NCBI RefSeq assembly: GCF_036032445.1
Contig: NZ_CP107932.1
Span: 6,140,501 to 6,204,500, forward strand
Direction of reading: 5' to 3'
Length of the DNA: 64,000 nucleotides
Source: Nocardia sp. NBC_00416
GTDB lineage: Bacteria > Actinomycetota > Actinomycetes > Mycobacteriales > Mycobacteriaceae
Shown here: piece by piece, positions 33,606 through 42,205 of the stretch
Layout of the letters: the number at the start of each line of letters is the position of its first letter
Position numbering within the stretch: the stretch's first letter is position 1
Translations under genes and position numbers: made by a program
The notes under the pieces: generated by a model
Seen by the model: the letters and a program-made list of their open reading frames with translations, nothing else
Database searches by the model: none
Told to the model about the DNA's origin: nothing

Positions 33606-34544
33606 ATGGCCGTGGACACCGGATACTTCTCCGACGATTCGATGATCCGGCGGGTGATGCGCAAGCGCGCGGTCGGCCTGACCTACGGGCTGCGCGCCCT
33701 GGTGATCGGCGCGGTCAACCCGCTGCTGTACGTGGGAACGGCCGAATCCACCCAGCACCGGGACACGCCCTACACCCGGCTGGCGCTCACCGGGAAGCTG
33801 TTCGAGGCCGTGTTCTTCGGGACCCGGGCCGAAGCCGACCGGGCGCTGGAGTTCACCGGCAAGAAGCACGCGAAGGTGGTGGGGCGGCTGCCGGAGGACG
33901 CAGGGGCGCGGCACCCGGCGGGTACGGCCTACTCGGCCTACGACCCGCATCTGAGCTTCATGACCATGGCGTTCACCTTCGAATCGGCCGAGGTCATGTA
34001 CGACCTGCTGGTCCACCGGCTCAGCGATACCGAGCGTGAGGACCTCTACCAGGACTACGTGCGCTGGGGCGAGCTGTTCGGGATGCCGCGCCGGGCCGCG
34101 CCCGCGGACTACCAGACGTTCCGCGCGTACTTCGACAGCTACCTCGCCTCCGGAGAGCTGTTCCTCACCGACGAGGCGCGCAAGGTGGGCAATTATCTGT
34201 GCGGGCACGAGGTCCCCTACCCGCAACGCCCGCCGGCGCGACAGGTCAGTTCGGCGTACTACCTGCTGGTGCAGGGCAGTCTGCCGGCGCGGATCCGCCG
34301 GATGTACGGGATCGACTGGAAGCGTACCGACGAGCTCGCCTATCGCGGGCTGGCGGTATCGGTGCGGAACGCGCACGGTGTGCCGTCGATACTGGTACCG
34401 CGGCCGGTGAAAACCGCGTTGAACGGACCGAGCGCGCCGGTGTACCGGCTGATCACCGAGCAGGAGCAGCGCCTCGCCCGCGACGGGAAGCGCAGTATGC
34501 CCGGAATCGATCCGCGCAAGTGGGCGGAGCGAAATTCGGCTTGA
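33606..34544 (+). CDS. MpaB-family (DUF2236/latex-clearing-like) oxygenase
   Basis: 312 residues. Conserved features of the family are present: PLLYVGTAESTQHRDTPYTRLALT near residue 38, SAYDPHLSFMTMAFTFESAEVMYDLL in the middle and PARIRRMYGIDW near 235. Known relatives (fungal MpaB', rubber-cleaving Lcp) are haem proteins that oxidise hydrophobic substrates. Mycobacterial homologues are uncharacterised. ATG 33606 follows AGGAGG with 5-bp spacing. It is 21 bp upstream of trpS. Confidence 0.75.
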   Translation: MAVDTGYFSDDSMIRRVMRKRAVGLTYGLRALVIGAVNPLLYVGTAESTQHRDTPYTRLALTGKLFEAVFFGTRAEADRALEFTGKKHAKVVGRLPEDAGARHPAGTAYSAYDPHLSFMTMAFTFESAEVMYDLLVHRLSDTEREDLYQDYVRWGELFGMPRRAAPADYQTFRAYFDSYLASGELFLTDEARKVGNYLCGHEVPYPQRPPARQVSSAYYLLVQGSLPARIRRMYGIDWKRTDELAYRGLAVSVRNAHGVPSILVPRPVKTALNGPSAPVYRLITEQEQRLARDGKRSMPGIDPRKWAERNSA

Positions 34545-34565
34545 ACCGCATGCGAAAATCGGGGC

Positions 34566-35600
34566 ATGTCCAGTCCTGCCCAGACCCCGGCCGCCGGGGA
34601 GCGTAGACAACGGGTGCTCTCCGGTATCCAGCCGACCAGTGCCTCGTTCCACCTCGGGAACTATCTCGGTGCTCTGCAGTACTGGGTCACCATGCAGGAC
34701 GATTACGACGCGCTGTACTTCATCCCCAATATGCACGCGATCACGGTCGCGCAGGATCCGAAGGAACTGCGGCACCGCACCCGGGCCGCCGCGGCGCAGC
34801 TGCTCGCCCTGGGCATCGACCCGCAGCGGTCCACCCTGTTCGTGCAGTCGCAGGTGCCCGAGCACGCCGAACTGACCTGGGTGCTGAACTGCATCACCGG
34901 GTTCGGCGAGGCGAGCCGGATGACGCAGTTCAAGGACAAATCGGTGAAGCAGGGCGCCGAGAACACCACCGTCGGCCTGTTCACCTATCCGGTGCTGATG
35001 GCCGCCGATATCCTGCTGTACCGGCCGAATCAGGTGCCGGTGGGGGAGGATCAGCGCCAGCATCTGGAGCTCACCCGCAACCTCGCCCAACGGTTCAATA
35101 CGCGGTTCAAGAAAACCTTCGTGGTGCCGGAGGCCCATATCGTGAAGGGCACCGCGAAGATCTACGACCTGCAGGACCCGACCGCGAAGATGAGCAAATC
35201 GGCCAGCTCGGACGCGGGCCTGATCAACCTCCTCGACGACCCCAAGGTGACGGCGAAGAAGGTGCGCTCGGCGGTCACCGACACCGAACGCGAGATCCGC
35301 TACGACGTGGACGCGAAACCGGGTGTCAGCAACCTGCTGGTGATCCTGTCCGCGCTCACCGAGACCCCGATCGTGACGCTGGAGAAGGATTACGCGGGCC
35401 GCGGCTACGGAGATCTGAAAGCCGACGTCGCCGACGCACTGACCGGATTTGTCACGCCATTGCGTGCGAAAGTGGAAGAGTACATGGCGGATCAGGGTGA
35501 ACTCGATCGCATTCTCGCCACGGGAGCCGAGCGTGCGCGCGAGATCGCCGGCAACACTCTCGCACAGGTTTACGACCGGGTCGGTTTCCTGACTCGCTGA
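34566..35600 (+). CDS. trpS: Tryptophanyl-tRNA synthetase
   Basis: 344 residues, standard length. Class I signatures: SFHLGNYLGALQYW (HIGH-like) near residue 27 and AKMSKSASSD (KMSKS) near residue 213. It charges tRNA-Trp with tryptophan using ATP. ATG 34566 starts a short Ala/Pro-rich lead before the HIGH region. It precedes the YhjD-like gene as in mycobacteria. Confidence 0.95.
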   Translation: MSSPAQTPAAGERRQRVLSGIQPTSASFHLGNYLGALQYWVTMQDDYDALYFIPNMHAITVAQDPKELRHRTRAAAAQLLALGIDPQRSTLFVQSQVPEHAELTWVLNCITGFGEASRMTQFKDKSVKQGAENTTVGLFTYPVLMAADILLYRPNQVPVGEDQRQHLELTRNLAQRFNTRFKKTFVVPEAHIVKGTAKIYDLQDPTAKMSKSASSDAGLINLLDDPKVTAKKVRSAVTDTEREIRYDVDAKPGVSNLLVILSALTETPIVTLEKDYAGRGYGDLKADVADALTGFVTPLRAKVEEYMADQGELDRILATGAERAREIAGNTLAQVYDRVGFLTR

Positions 35601-35644
35601 CACCGGTCGCTCAGCCGTGCGCGTGGCGATGAGGGGCGCGAACC

Positions 35645-36676
35645 GTGCAGGTGATCGACAATGGCAAAGCCGCCGTCCAGCGCATGATCGGACGGCGGCC
35701 CTGGCTCGACCATATGGTGCGGGCGGGCGGTAGATATCAGAGCCAGGGCGGTGACTACTTCGCCGCGGGGATCACGTATTTCACTGTGCTGTCGCTGTTC
35801 CCGCTGTTGATGATCGCCTTCGCGATCGCCGGTTTCGTCCTCGCGGGCAATGCCGAACTGCTGGGTGAACTGCAGGACAAGGTCGTCGAGAACATTCCCG
35901 GCGAGATGGGTGATCAGCTCAACGACCTGATCGATTCCGCGGTGCGCTCCCGCGGGACCGTGGGTGTGCTGGGTCTGCTCACCGGACTGTATTCGGGACT
36001 CGGCTGGATGGCGAACCTGCGCAAGGCGCTGACCGAGCAGTGGGAGCAGCCCTCCGGCGGGGACAACTGGCTGCGCACGAAGCTGTCGGATCTGGGTGCG
36101 CTGCTGGGGCTTTTCCTGGCGCTGGTGGTCTCGCTGGGGCTTTCGGCGCTGGCCTCCAGCCGGCTCGGGGTGCAACTGCTCGAACGGCTGGGGCTCGAGG
36201 AGATGCCCGGGGTGCGATGGCTGCTGTGGCTGCTGTCCACCGTGCTCGCGCTGGCCGCGTCGTGGGCGCTGTTCGCCTGGATCATCGCCCGGTTGCCGCG
36301 GGAACCGGTCACCCTGCGCAGTGCGGCCAGGGCCGCGGCGCTGGCCGCACTGGCATTCGAGGTTTTCAAGAACATCGCCGGTTTCTATATGCGGTCGGTG
36401 CTGAGCAGTCCGGCGGGCGCGGCCTTCGGATCCGTGATCGGCATCATGGTGTTCAGTTACGTGGTGTACCGGATCATCCTGTTCGCCACCGCCTGGGCGG
36501 CGACCGCGCGGGAGAACGAGCAGTTGCTCTCGGTGCCGGTACCCGGGCCGGCGGTGATCCGGCCGCGAATACAGACCGCCGCGCGGCCGGGGGCGGGGAC
36601 CGCGGCGGCGTTGTTCGGTGCGGGTGCCCTCGTCGCGCTGGGAATCACGCGTCGGCGCGGGCGTCGGCGCGAATAG
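35645..36676 (+). CDS. yhjD: YihY/BrkB-family inner-membrane protein (YhjD-like)
   Basis: 343 residues with about six membrane helices. Typical family features: YFAAGITYFTVLSLFPLLMIAFAIAGF near residue 38, GVLGLLTGLYSGLGWMANLRKALTEQW, and FGSVIGIMVFSYVVYRIILFATAWAAT. In E. coli YhjD is linked to lipid export; the function in actinobacteria is unproven. GTG 35645 is used. It follows trpS by 44 bp and may share its transcript. Confidence 0.85.
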   Translation: MQVIDNGKAAVQRMIGRRPWLDHMVRAGGRYQSQGGDYFAAGITYFTVLSLFPLLMIAFAIAGFVLAGNAELLGELQDKVVENIPGEMGDQLNDLIDSAVRSRGTVGVLGLLTGLYSGLGWMANLRKALTEQWEQPSGGDNWLRTKLSDLGALLGLFLALVVSLGLSALASSRLGVQLLERLGLEEMPGVRWLLWLLSTVLALAASWALFAWIIARLPREPVTLRSAARAAALAALAFEVFKNIAGFYMRSVLSSPAGAAFGSVIGIMVFSYVVYRIILFATAWAATARENEQLLSVPVPGPAVIRPRIQTAARPGAGTAAALFGAGALVALGITRRRGRRRE

Positions 36677-37022
36677 TTGTTCCCACGGCAGTCGGATTTG
36701 GGCGGGCCGGCACTCCAGGCCGCGGACGCGGGCGGGGGTATACGCGGGGGCTCACCGACCGGCTCGGACTGCGATATGCTGGCGAATTGACGCAGGGTGA
36801 ATTATTGCTTTCGGGAATCCGAACGCGCTGTCGCGCAAGCACATATCGATTTTCGTGAATCCGGCCGAATACGGATGTTTCAGTTCGAAATGACGGATGT
36901 TCGGCTGTCACTCCCTCCCTTATGGTCCGAACCACGGCAGCCGATACCGGAGATGGACCGGGTACGAAGCATTCGCACGCTGCCGGTAGAGGAGGACCGG
37001 TGGAATCCGTGGCATCGACCCG
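36677..37022. other. Gene-poor, less GC-rich gap before the MFS/ATP-grasp cassette
   Basis: 346 bp with visibly more A/T than its surroundings, especially 36781-36900. An open frame at 36875-37162 runs into the MFS gene but has mixed third codon positions and no good ribosome-binding site. No operator or terminator was recognised. The cassette promoter is probably here. Confidence 0.5.
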
Positions 37023-38318
37023 GTGCCCTGTACTGGCGGCAGTGCGCAGAATCGCCTGTGCGGGGCGGTGTATCCATTGGCCGTCGCGGTAATCGACAAG
37101 CGGAGACCGCTATCGTTTCCCGCGGAAGTGTGGATCATCTCCATCACCACCTTCCTGAGTAGATCCGTGGGTTTCCTGGCGCTGTTCTCCACGCTGTTCT
37201 ACAAATCCATGGGGCTGAGCGCCTCGGCGCTCTCCCTGGCGTTGTTCTCGGCCGGTTTCGCCGGCGTGCTCGGATCGGTCGCCGGTGGATGGTTCGCCAC
37301 CCGGTTCGGATCGACCGATGTGCTCATCGCCGGTTCCGTGCTCAATGCGCCGCTGCTGTACCTGCTCGGAATGTCGGCCGCGGACCCCGTGCCGGCGATC
37401 GCGCTGGCGTCGTTCAGCGTCGCGCTGACGCAGTCGTTCTCCGGGCCGGCGGCGGCCTTGGTCACGGGGTCGAGCTACGAGGGCAACACCGTGACAGTGG
37501 TCGCCTTTCACCGCATCTTCCTCAGCAGTGGCGTCACGATCGCTCCGATCGCGGTGGCGGCGGTGGGAGAGAACAACTTCCCGATGCTGTTCTCCCTGTC
37601 CGCGCTCGGGTCGCTGGGTACCGCCGCGTTCCTGCTGACCGAGCGCCCGCGGCTCCGTGCCGCCGAGTCGCGCGCGGCGGTCCGGGAGCACGCGGTATCG
37701 ACGACGGATCTCGCCGCCGATCTCGCCCCGGCCGCCGAATACGGCGGCTCCCGCACGTCCCGGCTCTGGGCAGTCGTCATCGTCTTCGGGACGGCGATGG
37801 GAATCTATGCGCAGAGTATGAGCGGGATCCCGCTGTCGGTCGAGCGGATATCCGACGGCGGGAAGCTCTACAGTCTGCTGCTCGTCGTCAATTCGATTTT
37901 CATTATCTTCTTCGAGTTGCCGATAAGTTCCGTGACGGCAAAGCTGAAATGGAATTATGCGCTGGGGCTCGGCATATTCGTCGCCGGTCTCGGGCTCGCC
38001 GTATGCGGTGCGGGAGCCAGCTGGACCATATGTATTTTCGGCTTCGTGCTGTTCTCTTTGGGGGAGGCGATCTTCATCCCGCAGGCGAGCGCGTCGATAG
38101 CGAATATATCGACCCCGTCGGAAAACCCCAGGTATCAGGGATATCTTTCGGCCGCCCAGTCGATCGGGTTCGCGGTGGGGCCGGGAATCGGAGCTTTCGG
38201 GGCCCTGCACGACAGTGCGCTGTACTGGACGCTCGTCATCCAGATCTCGTTCGCCGCGGGCGCGGTGGCGGTAGTGGCAGGAATGGCCAAGGATAGGAGT
38301 CCGGATCGTGTCGGATAA
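37023..38318 (+). CDS. MFS exporter, 12-TM, sugar-efflux/SET-like
   Basis: About 431 residues if GTG 37023 is used; GTG 37068 is also possible and the start is uncertain. Twelve hydrophobic segments. A loop 2-3 motif like GSVAGGWFATRFGSTDVLIAG and the arrangement around FELPISSVTAKLKW resemble SET/SotB-type exporters. Its end overlaps the ATP-grasp gene by 11 nt, so the two are coupled. By analogy with BacE beside the ATP-grasp BacD, it may export the ligase product. Confidence 0.75.
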   Translation: MPCTGGSAQNRLCGAVYPLAVAVIDKRRPLSFPAEVWIISITTFLSRSVGFLALFSTLFYKSMGLSASALSLALFSAGFAGVLGSVAGGWFATRFGSTDVLIAGSVLNAPLLYLLGMSAADPVPAIALASFSVALTQSFSGPAAALVTGSSYEGNTVTVVAFHRIFLSSGVTIAPIAVAAVGENNFPMLFSLSALGSLGTAAFLLTERPRLRAAESRAAVREHAVSTTDLAADLAPAAEYGGSRTSRLWAVVIVFGTAMGIYAQSMSGIPLSVERISDGGKLYSLLLVVNSIFIIFFELPISSVTAKLKWNYALGLGIFVAGLGLAVCGAGASWTICIFGFVLFSLGEAIFIPQASASIANISTPSENPRYQGYLSAAQSIGFAVGPGIGAFGALHDSALYWTLVIQISFAAGAVAVVAGMAKDRSPDRVG

Positions 38319-39579
38319 TTCGGTCTTGATCGTAGATCCCGTGAGTTCGGGAAAGCTGTATCCCCCGGTGCTCGAACAGTACGGGATCGAGACGATCCTC
38401 TTGGACACCGATCAGGCGCTGGTATCGGGATTCCGCCCGACGCCAACCCCGGGCGCACTCGATTTCGCCACTGATTTCGGATCTTCCTACGAGCTGCTAC
38501 TCCGAATGTGTGTGGAGCGTTCGGTGAAGTATGTCATCGCCGGCTCCGAACCCGGCGTGGAGTTGTGCGATCGGCTGCGCGCCGATATCCCGGACTGCCC
38601 CGCCGGGGATACGGCCCTGCCGATGCGAAGATGGGATAAGCAGTACATGTTCGAAGCTCTGGCGGCTGCCGGGGTTCCCACCTTGACGACCAGGGCCGTC
38701 CCGGTGGGACACCGCGCGGTACCGGCGGAAGCGGTGGCGGAACTGCGTGCGGGCCGGAAGTTGGTGGTCAAACCCGCACGGGGTGCGGCCTCTGTCGGCG
38801 TCCGGCTGGTGGATGCCCCGGAACGGCTGACCGACGCCGTGTGCGCGATCACCGACAGCGCCGGACTTTTCGGGGGCGCCTCGGCCGCGCTGATCCAGCA
38901 GATGTACCCGGCTCCGCGAGTGGAATACGCGGTGGACACCTTCTCCACTCCCAGCGGTCACGAACTCCTGTGCGTCAGCGTCTACGACAAATGGGTATCG
39001 GATTCCGGTGATTTCGTCTACGACCGTGGTCGCTGGATCGGCCACGACGACCCGGTGGTGGGTGAGTTGGCCGATTACGCGACGCGGGTGCTCGATGCCC
39101 TGGGGGTGTGGGTCGGGCCCGCGCATATGGAGATCATGTCCGGCACGCTGGGCCCGCGCCTGATCGATTTCGGGGCGCGCGCGCACGGGATAGGCCATCC
39201 GCAGCACACCTTTTCGCTCACCGGGAACTCGCAGGTCCACCGCGAGTGCGAATACATCGCGGAACGCTTCGGGTTGCGCGCCGAGGTGCCGGGGCGCGGC
39301 GTGGGCTATTCGTTGGCCGGGCACGGTGCACTGGTGTTGCTGAGCATCGATCGGCAGGCCCGGTATCTGGGTGGAGCCGACGCGGAGATGGCGGGCCTTC
39401 CCGGCGTGCTCCAGGTGCGGATGGCGGCGGAGCCGGGCAGGACGTACCCGACCACACGATCCATGATGGATTCGGTGGCGCTGGGACTGGTTTTCGTCAC
39501 GGCGGACAGTGCCGACGAATTGGATTTCCGGTGCGCCGAAGTCCGTAAGCGGGTCGGCGACTTCTTCGTCCCGGTCTGA
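38308..39579 (+). CDS. ATP-grasp carboxylate-amine ligase (dipeptide-ligase type)
   Basis: 423 residues. N-terminal Rossmann-like domain (SVLIVDPVSSGKLYPPVLEQYG). The central ATP-grasp fold begins MRRWDKQYMFEALAAAGVPT, with KLVVKPARGAASVGVRLV as the phosphate-binding region. Metal ligands lie near HMEIM ... PRLIDFGARAHG. This layout matches L-amino-acid ligases such as BacD, DdaF and RizA rather than graspetide or biotin enzymes. GTG 38308 overlaps the exporter stop. Substrates cannot be read from sequence. Confidence 0.78.
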   Translation: MSDNSVLIVDPVSSGKLYPPVLEQYGIETILLDTDQALVSGFRPTPTPGALDFATDFGSSYELLLRMCVERSVKYVIAGSEPGVELCDRLRADIPDCPAGDTALPMRRWDKQYMFEALAAAGVPTLTTRAVPVGHRAVPAEAVAELRAGRKLVVKPARGAASVGVRLVDAPERLTDAVCAITDSAGLFGGASAALIQQMYPAPRVEYAVDTFSTPSGHELLCVSVYDKWVSDSGDFVYDRGRWIGHDDPVVGELADYATRVLDALGVWVGPAHMEIMSGTLGPRLIDFGARAHGIGHPQHTFSLTGNSQVHRECEYIAERFGLRAEVPGRGVGYSLAGHGALVLLSIDRQARYLGGADAEMAGLPGVLQVRMAAEPGRTYPTTRSMMDSVALGLVFVTADSADELDFRCAEVRKRVGDFFVPV

Positions 39580-39583
39580 CCGG

Positions 39584-39614
39584 GTGGGGCGCCCGGGTTC
39601 CGGGTGCGCCCCAC
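39584..39614. terminator. Bidirectional hairpin after the ATP-grasp gene
   Basis: GTGGGGCGC (39584-39592) pairs perfectly with GCGCCCCAC (39606-39614). The 13-nt loop can pair internally (CCGG/CCGG). It lies between convergent ATP-grasp and dacB genes. No T run. Confidence 0.65.
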
Positions 39615-39638
39615 CACAGCGGCGGAACGGAACACCGG

Positions 39639-40937
39639 TCAGCGGTGACGGGTGCGCATATGCCAGGTGCTCACCAGCAGGATCGGGACCAGGATCAGCC
39701 CGCCGACCATGAGCAGCATCCAGAGGTCCTCGAACTGGCCGCTGCCCTGCGACTGGGCCGAATATGCGACGGCGTCCTGCGGTGGCGCCGCCAATTCCGC
39801 TGCGCCGAGCGCGGATTCCGAGTCGTCACCGGGTATTTCGCCGACCGCGGCGCTCGGGCCCAGCGCGAAACCGTAGTCGAGCAGGCGCGCGGCCTGCTCC
39901 CAGGGCCGGATCGGCAGCACGTCGGCCTGCAGCAGGGTCACCGCGAGCCTGCGTCCGTCGCGTTGGGCGGCGGCGACGAAGGTCTGCCGGGCGTCGTCGG
40001 TGTAGCCGGTTTTTCCGCCCAGCGCGCCCGGATAGTTGTAGAGCAGGCCGTTGTCATTGGCGATCGGGAACCCCGGATGATCCGGATCGCCGGGCACCTT
40101 CGGGTCGGGTGGAAAGCCGGGGAAGTCGAATTGCTCGGTGCCGATCATCTCCGCGAACAGCGGTATCGACATGGCCTCGCGGAACAGCAGCGACAGGTCA
40201 TAGGCCGAGATGCTCATCCCCGGGCCGTCGAGCCCGGAGGGGGTGGCCGCCCGGGTGTCGTAGGCGTGCAGCGCCGCGGCGAGATCGTTCATCTTCGCGA
40301 TCGCGGCCTCGTCTCCGCCGAGTTGTGCGGCCAGCGCGTGCGCGGCGTCGTTACCGGATGCCATGACCAAGGCGTGCAGCAGTTGGTTGTTGGTGTAGCG
40401 ACCGCCCGGGCCGATGCCGACCCGGGTGCCCTCCACATCGGCGTCGGCCTGGGTGCCCACGACGACCTTGTCCAGGTCCAGCGTGCGCAGCGCGACGATC
40501 GACAGCAGCACCTTGATCGTGCTCGCGGGGCGGTAGCGTCCGTGCGGATCCTTGGTGGCGACCACCGCGCCGGTGTCCAGATCCGAGACCATCCAGGCGG
40601 TCGCGGAGATATCCGCGGGCAGCGCGGGGGCGCCGGTCGGCAGCACCACACCGCATTCGGCGAGCCGTTTGCCGCCGACCGGGGCATCGGGGACGGGTAG
40701 CGCGGCCGGAGCGGCCGCACCCGGTTCGGGAACCTCGGAGGCATCGATCGCCGGCGGCGGCAGCGCCTTCTGCGGGCAGCTGTCGGTGACCGGGGTGGCG
40801 AACGGAGTCGTGGTGGGCGGCGGGGGCTGCGCTGTCGCGAGCCCGCAGACGGTGAACGGCACGGCCGCGACGACCACGGCGGTGAGCACCGAGCCGAGAC
40901 GATGGGCGGTGCGCTGGTGTAGGTCCCTCTTGTACAT
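39639..40937 (-). CDS. dacB: D-alanyl-D-alanine carboxypeptidase (low-molecular-mass PBP, DacB-like)
   Basis: 432 residues. N-terminal signal segment (about residues 12-36) then a long Pro/Ala linker. The penicillin-binding triad is complete: S139-T-I-K142 (RPASTIKVL), ASGND and GGKTGYT. A C-terminal membrane helix (DLWMLLMVGGLILVPILLV) and basic end anchor it outside the cytoplasmic membrane. It trims the terminal D-Ala from peptidoglycan stems. ATG 40937 is chosen for the signal. Last gene of the minus-strand salvage run. Confidence 0.9.
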   Translation of the reverse strand: MYKRDLHQRTAHRLGSVLTAVVVAAVPFTVCGLATAQPPPPTTTPFATPVTDSCPQKALPPPAIDASEVPEPGAAAPAALPVPDAPVGGKRLAECGVVLPTGAPALPADISATAWMVSDLDTGAVVATKDPHGRYRPASTIKVLLSIVALRTLDLDKVVVGTQADADVEGTRVGIGPGGRYTNNQLLHALVMASGNDAAHALAAQLGGDEAAIAKMNDLAAALHAYDTRAATPSGLDGPGMSISAYDLSLLFREAMSIPLFAEMIGTEQFDFPGFPPDPKVPGDPDHPGFPIANDNGLLYNYPGALGGKTGYTDDARQTFVAAAQRDGRRLAVTLLQADVLPIRPWEQAARLLDYGFALGPSAAVGEIPGDDSESALGAAELAAPPQDAVAYSAQSQGSGQFEDLWMLLMVGGLILVPILLVSTWHMRTRHR

Positions 40938-41034
40938 CGACGCCGAGCCTAGAATCCCGGCCCGCGAGACGTGCGCCACAGTGCTCCCACCGGCGGTTTA
41001 CGGACCGACCGGTTTCCTGGATCGTTCCGTCGGT

Positions 41035-42132
41035 TCAGCCCAGGAGCACGGCGTATCCCGGTTTGATGATGTCGTCGATGATCCGCAGGCGCTCCGGGAA
41101 CGGGATGAACGCCGACTTCATCGCGTTGATGGTGAAGCGCTCCAGGTCGCTCAAGCCGTACCCGAAGGTCTGGTGCAGTTTCAGCATCTCCCGGCTCATG
41201 GTGGTATCGCTCATGAGCCGGTTGTCGGTGTTCACGGTCACCCGGAACCGCAGCCGCGCCAGCAGGTCGAAGGGATGTTTGTCGAGCGAGGGCACCGCAC
41301 CGGTCTGGACATTCGACGATGGACACAGCTCGAGCGGCACCCGGGTATCGCGGACGTAGGCGGCCAGGGTGCCCAGCCGGGCTTCCTCGATCGCGCCGGG
41401 CACCTCGATATCGTCGACGATGCGCACCCCGTGGCCGAGCCGTTCGCAACCGCAGAAGGCCAGCGCCTCGTGAATCGACGGCAGACCGAACGCCTCACCC
41501 GCGTGAATCGTGAAATGCGCGTTGTTGACCCGCATGTACTCGAAAGCGTCCAGATGCCGGCTGGGCGGGTAACCGGCCTCCGCGCCCGCGATATCGAACC
41601 CGCAGACACCTCGATCGCGGAAGCGGACCGCCAGCTCGGCGATCTCCCGGGACCGCGCGGCGTGCCGCATGGCCGTCAGCAGACAGCGCACGACGATCGG
41701 CGTCCCGGCCGCGGCGGCCGCCGCCTCACCCGCCGCGAAGCCGGCGAGTACGTGTTCGACCACTTCGTCGAGGGTGAGGTCCTGTTCCAGATGCTGTTCG
41801 GGGGCGAAGCGCACCTCGGCGTAGACCACGCCGTCCGCAGCGAGGTCCTCGGCGCATTCGCGGGCGACCCGACGCAGACCCGCCGCAGTCTGCATCACCG
41901 CGACGGTATGGGTGAAGGTCTCCAGATAGCGTTCCAGCGATCCGCTGTCGGCCGCGTCCCGGAACCACCGCGCCAGCGATTCGGCGTCGGCCGCGGGCAG
42001 CCGGTCGTAACCGCAGTCCGCGGCCAGCTCGAGCACGGTGGCGGGACGTAGCCCGCCGTCGAGGTGGTCGTGCAGCAGAGCCTTCGGCGCCCGGCGCAGT
42101 GTGGCGAGATCAAGCGGCAAGGGTCCGGTCAT
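41035..42132 (-). CDS. add: Adenosine deaminase
   Basis: 365 residues. Zinc and catalytic motifs: LLHDHLDGGLRP near residue 19, TIHAGEAFG, RLGHGVRIVDD, LELCPSSNVQTGAV and VNTDNRLMS. It hydrolyses adenosine or deoxyadenosine to (deoxy)inosine in purine salvage; the product can be used by the PNP gene at 59956. It follows deoA by 73 bp on the same strand. Confidence 0.94.
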   Translation of the reverse strand: MTGPLPLDLATLRRAPKALLHDHLDGGLRPATVLELAADCGYDRLPAADAESLARWFRDAADSGSLERYLETFTHTVAVMQTAAGLRRVARECAEDLAADGVVYAEVRFAPEQHLEQDLTLDEVVEHVLAGFAAGEAAAAAAGTPIVVRCLLTAMRHAARSREIAELAVRFRDRGVCGFDIAGAEAGYPPSRHLDAFEYMRVNNAHFTIHAGEAFGLPSIHEALAFCGCERLGHGVRIVDDIEVPGAIEEARLGTLAAYVRDTRVPLELCPSSNVQTGAVPSLDKHPFDLLARLRFRVTVNTDNRLMSDTTMSREMLKLHQTFGYGLSDLERFTINAMKSAFIPFPERLRIIDDIIKPGYAVLLG

Positions 42133-42205
42133 GTATCGACGGTATCGCCGAATGTCGCGCCGGTCAGCCGGACGCCCGGAAAGGTTCCACCTCTTCCGCT
42201 GCCGC

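Noticed and set aside
33345..35603. 752-codon minus-strand open frame opposite mpaB and trpS
   Set aside because: High-GC shadow of two well-recognised plus-strand genes; composition is His/Arg/Gly-rich with no domain.
36875..37162. Possible precursor peptide ORF (starts MFQFEMTDVRLSLPP) before the MFS/ATP-grasp cassette
   Set aside because: Third codon positions are mixed, there is no good ribosome site, and it overlaps the MFS coding region. The ATP-grasp enzyme is of the dipeptide-ligase rather than graspetide type.
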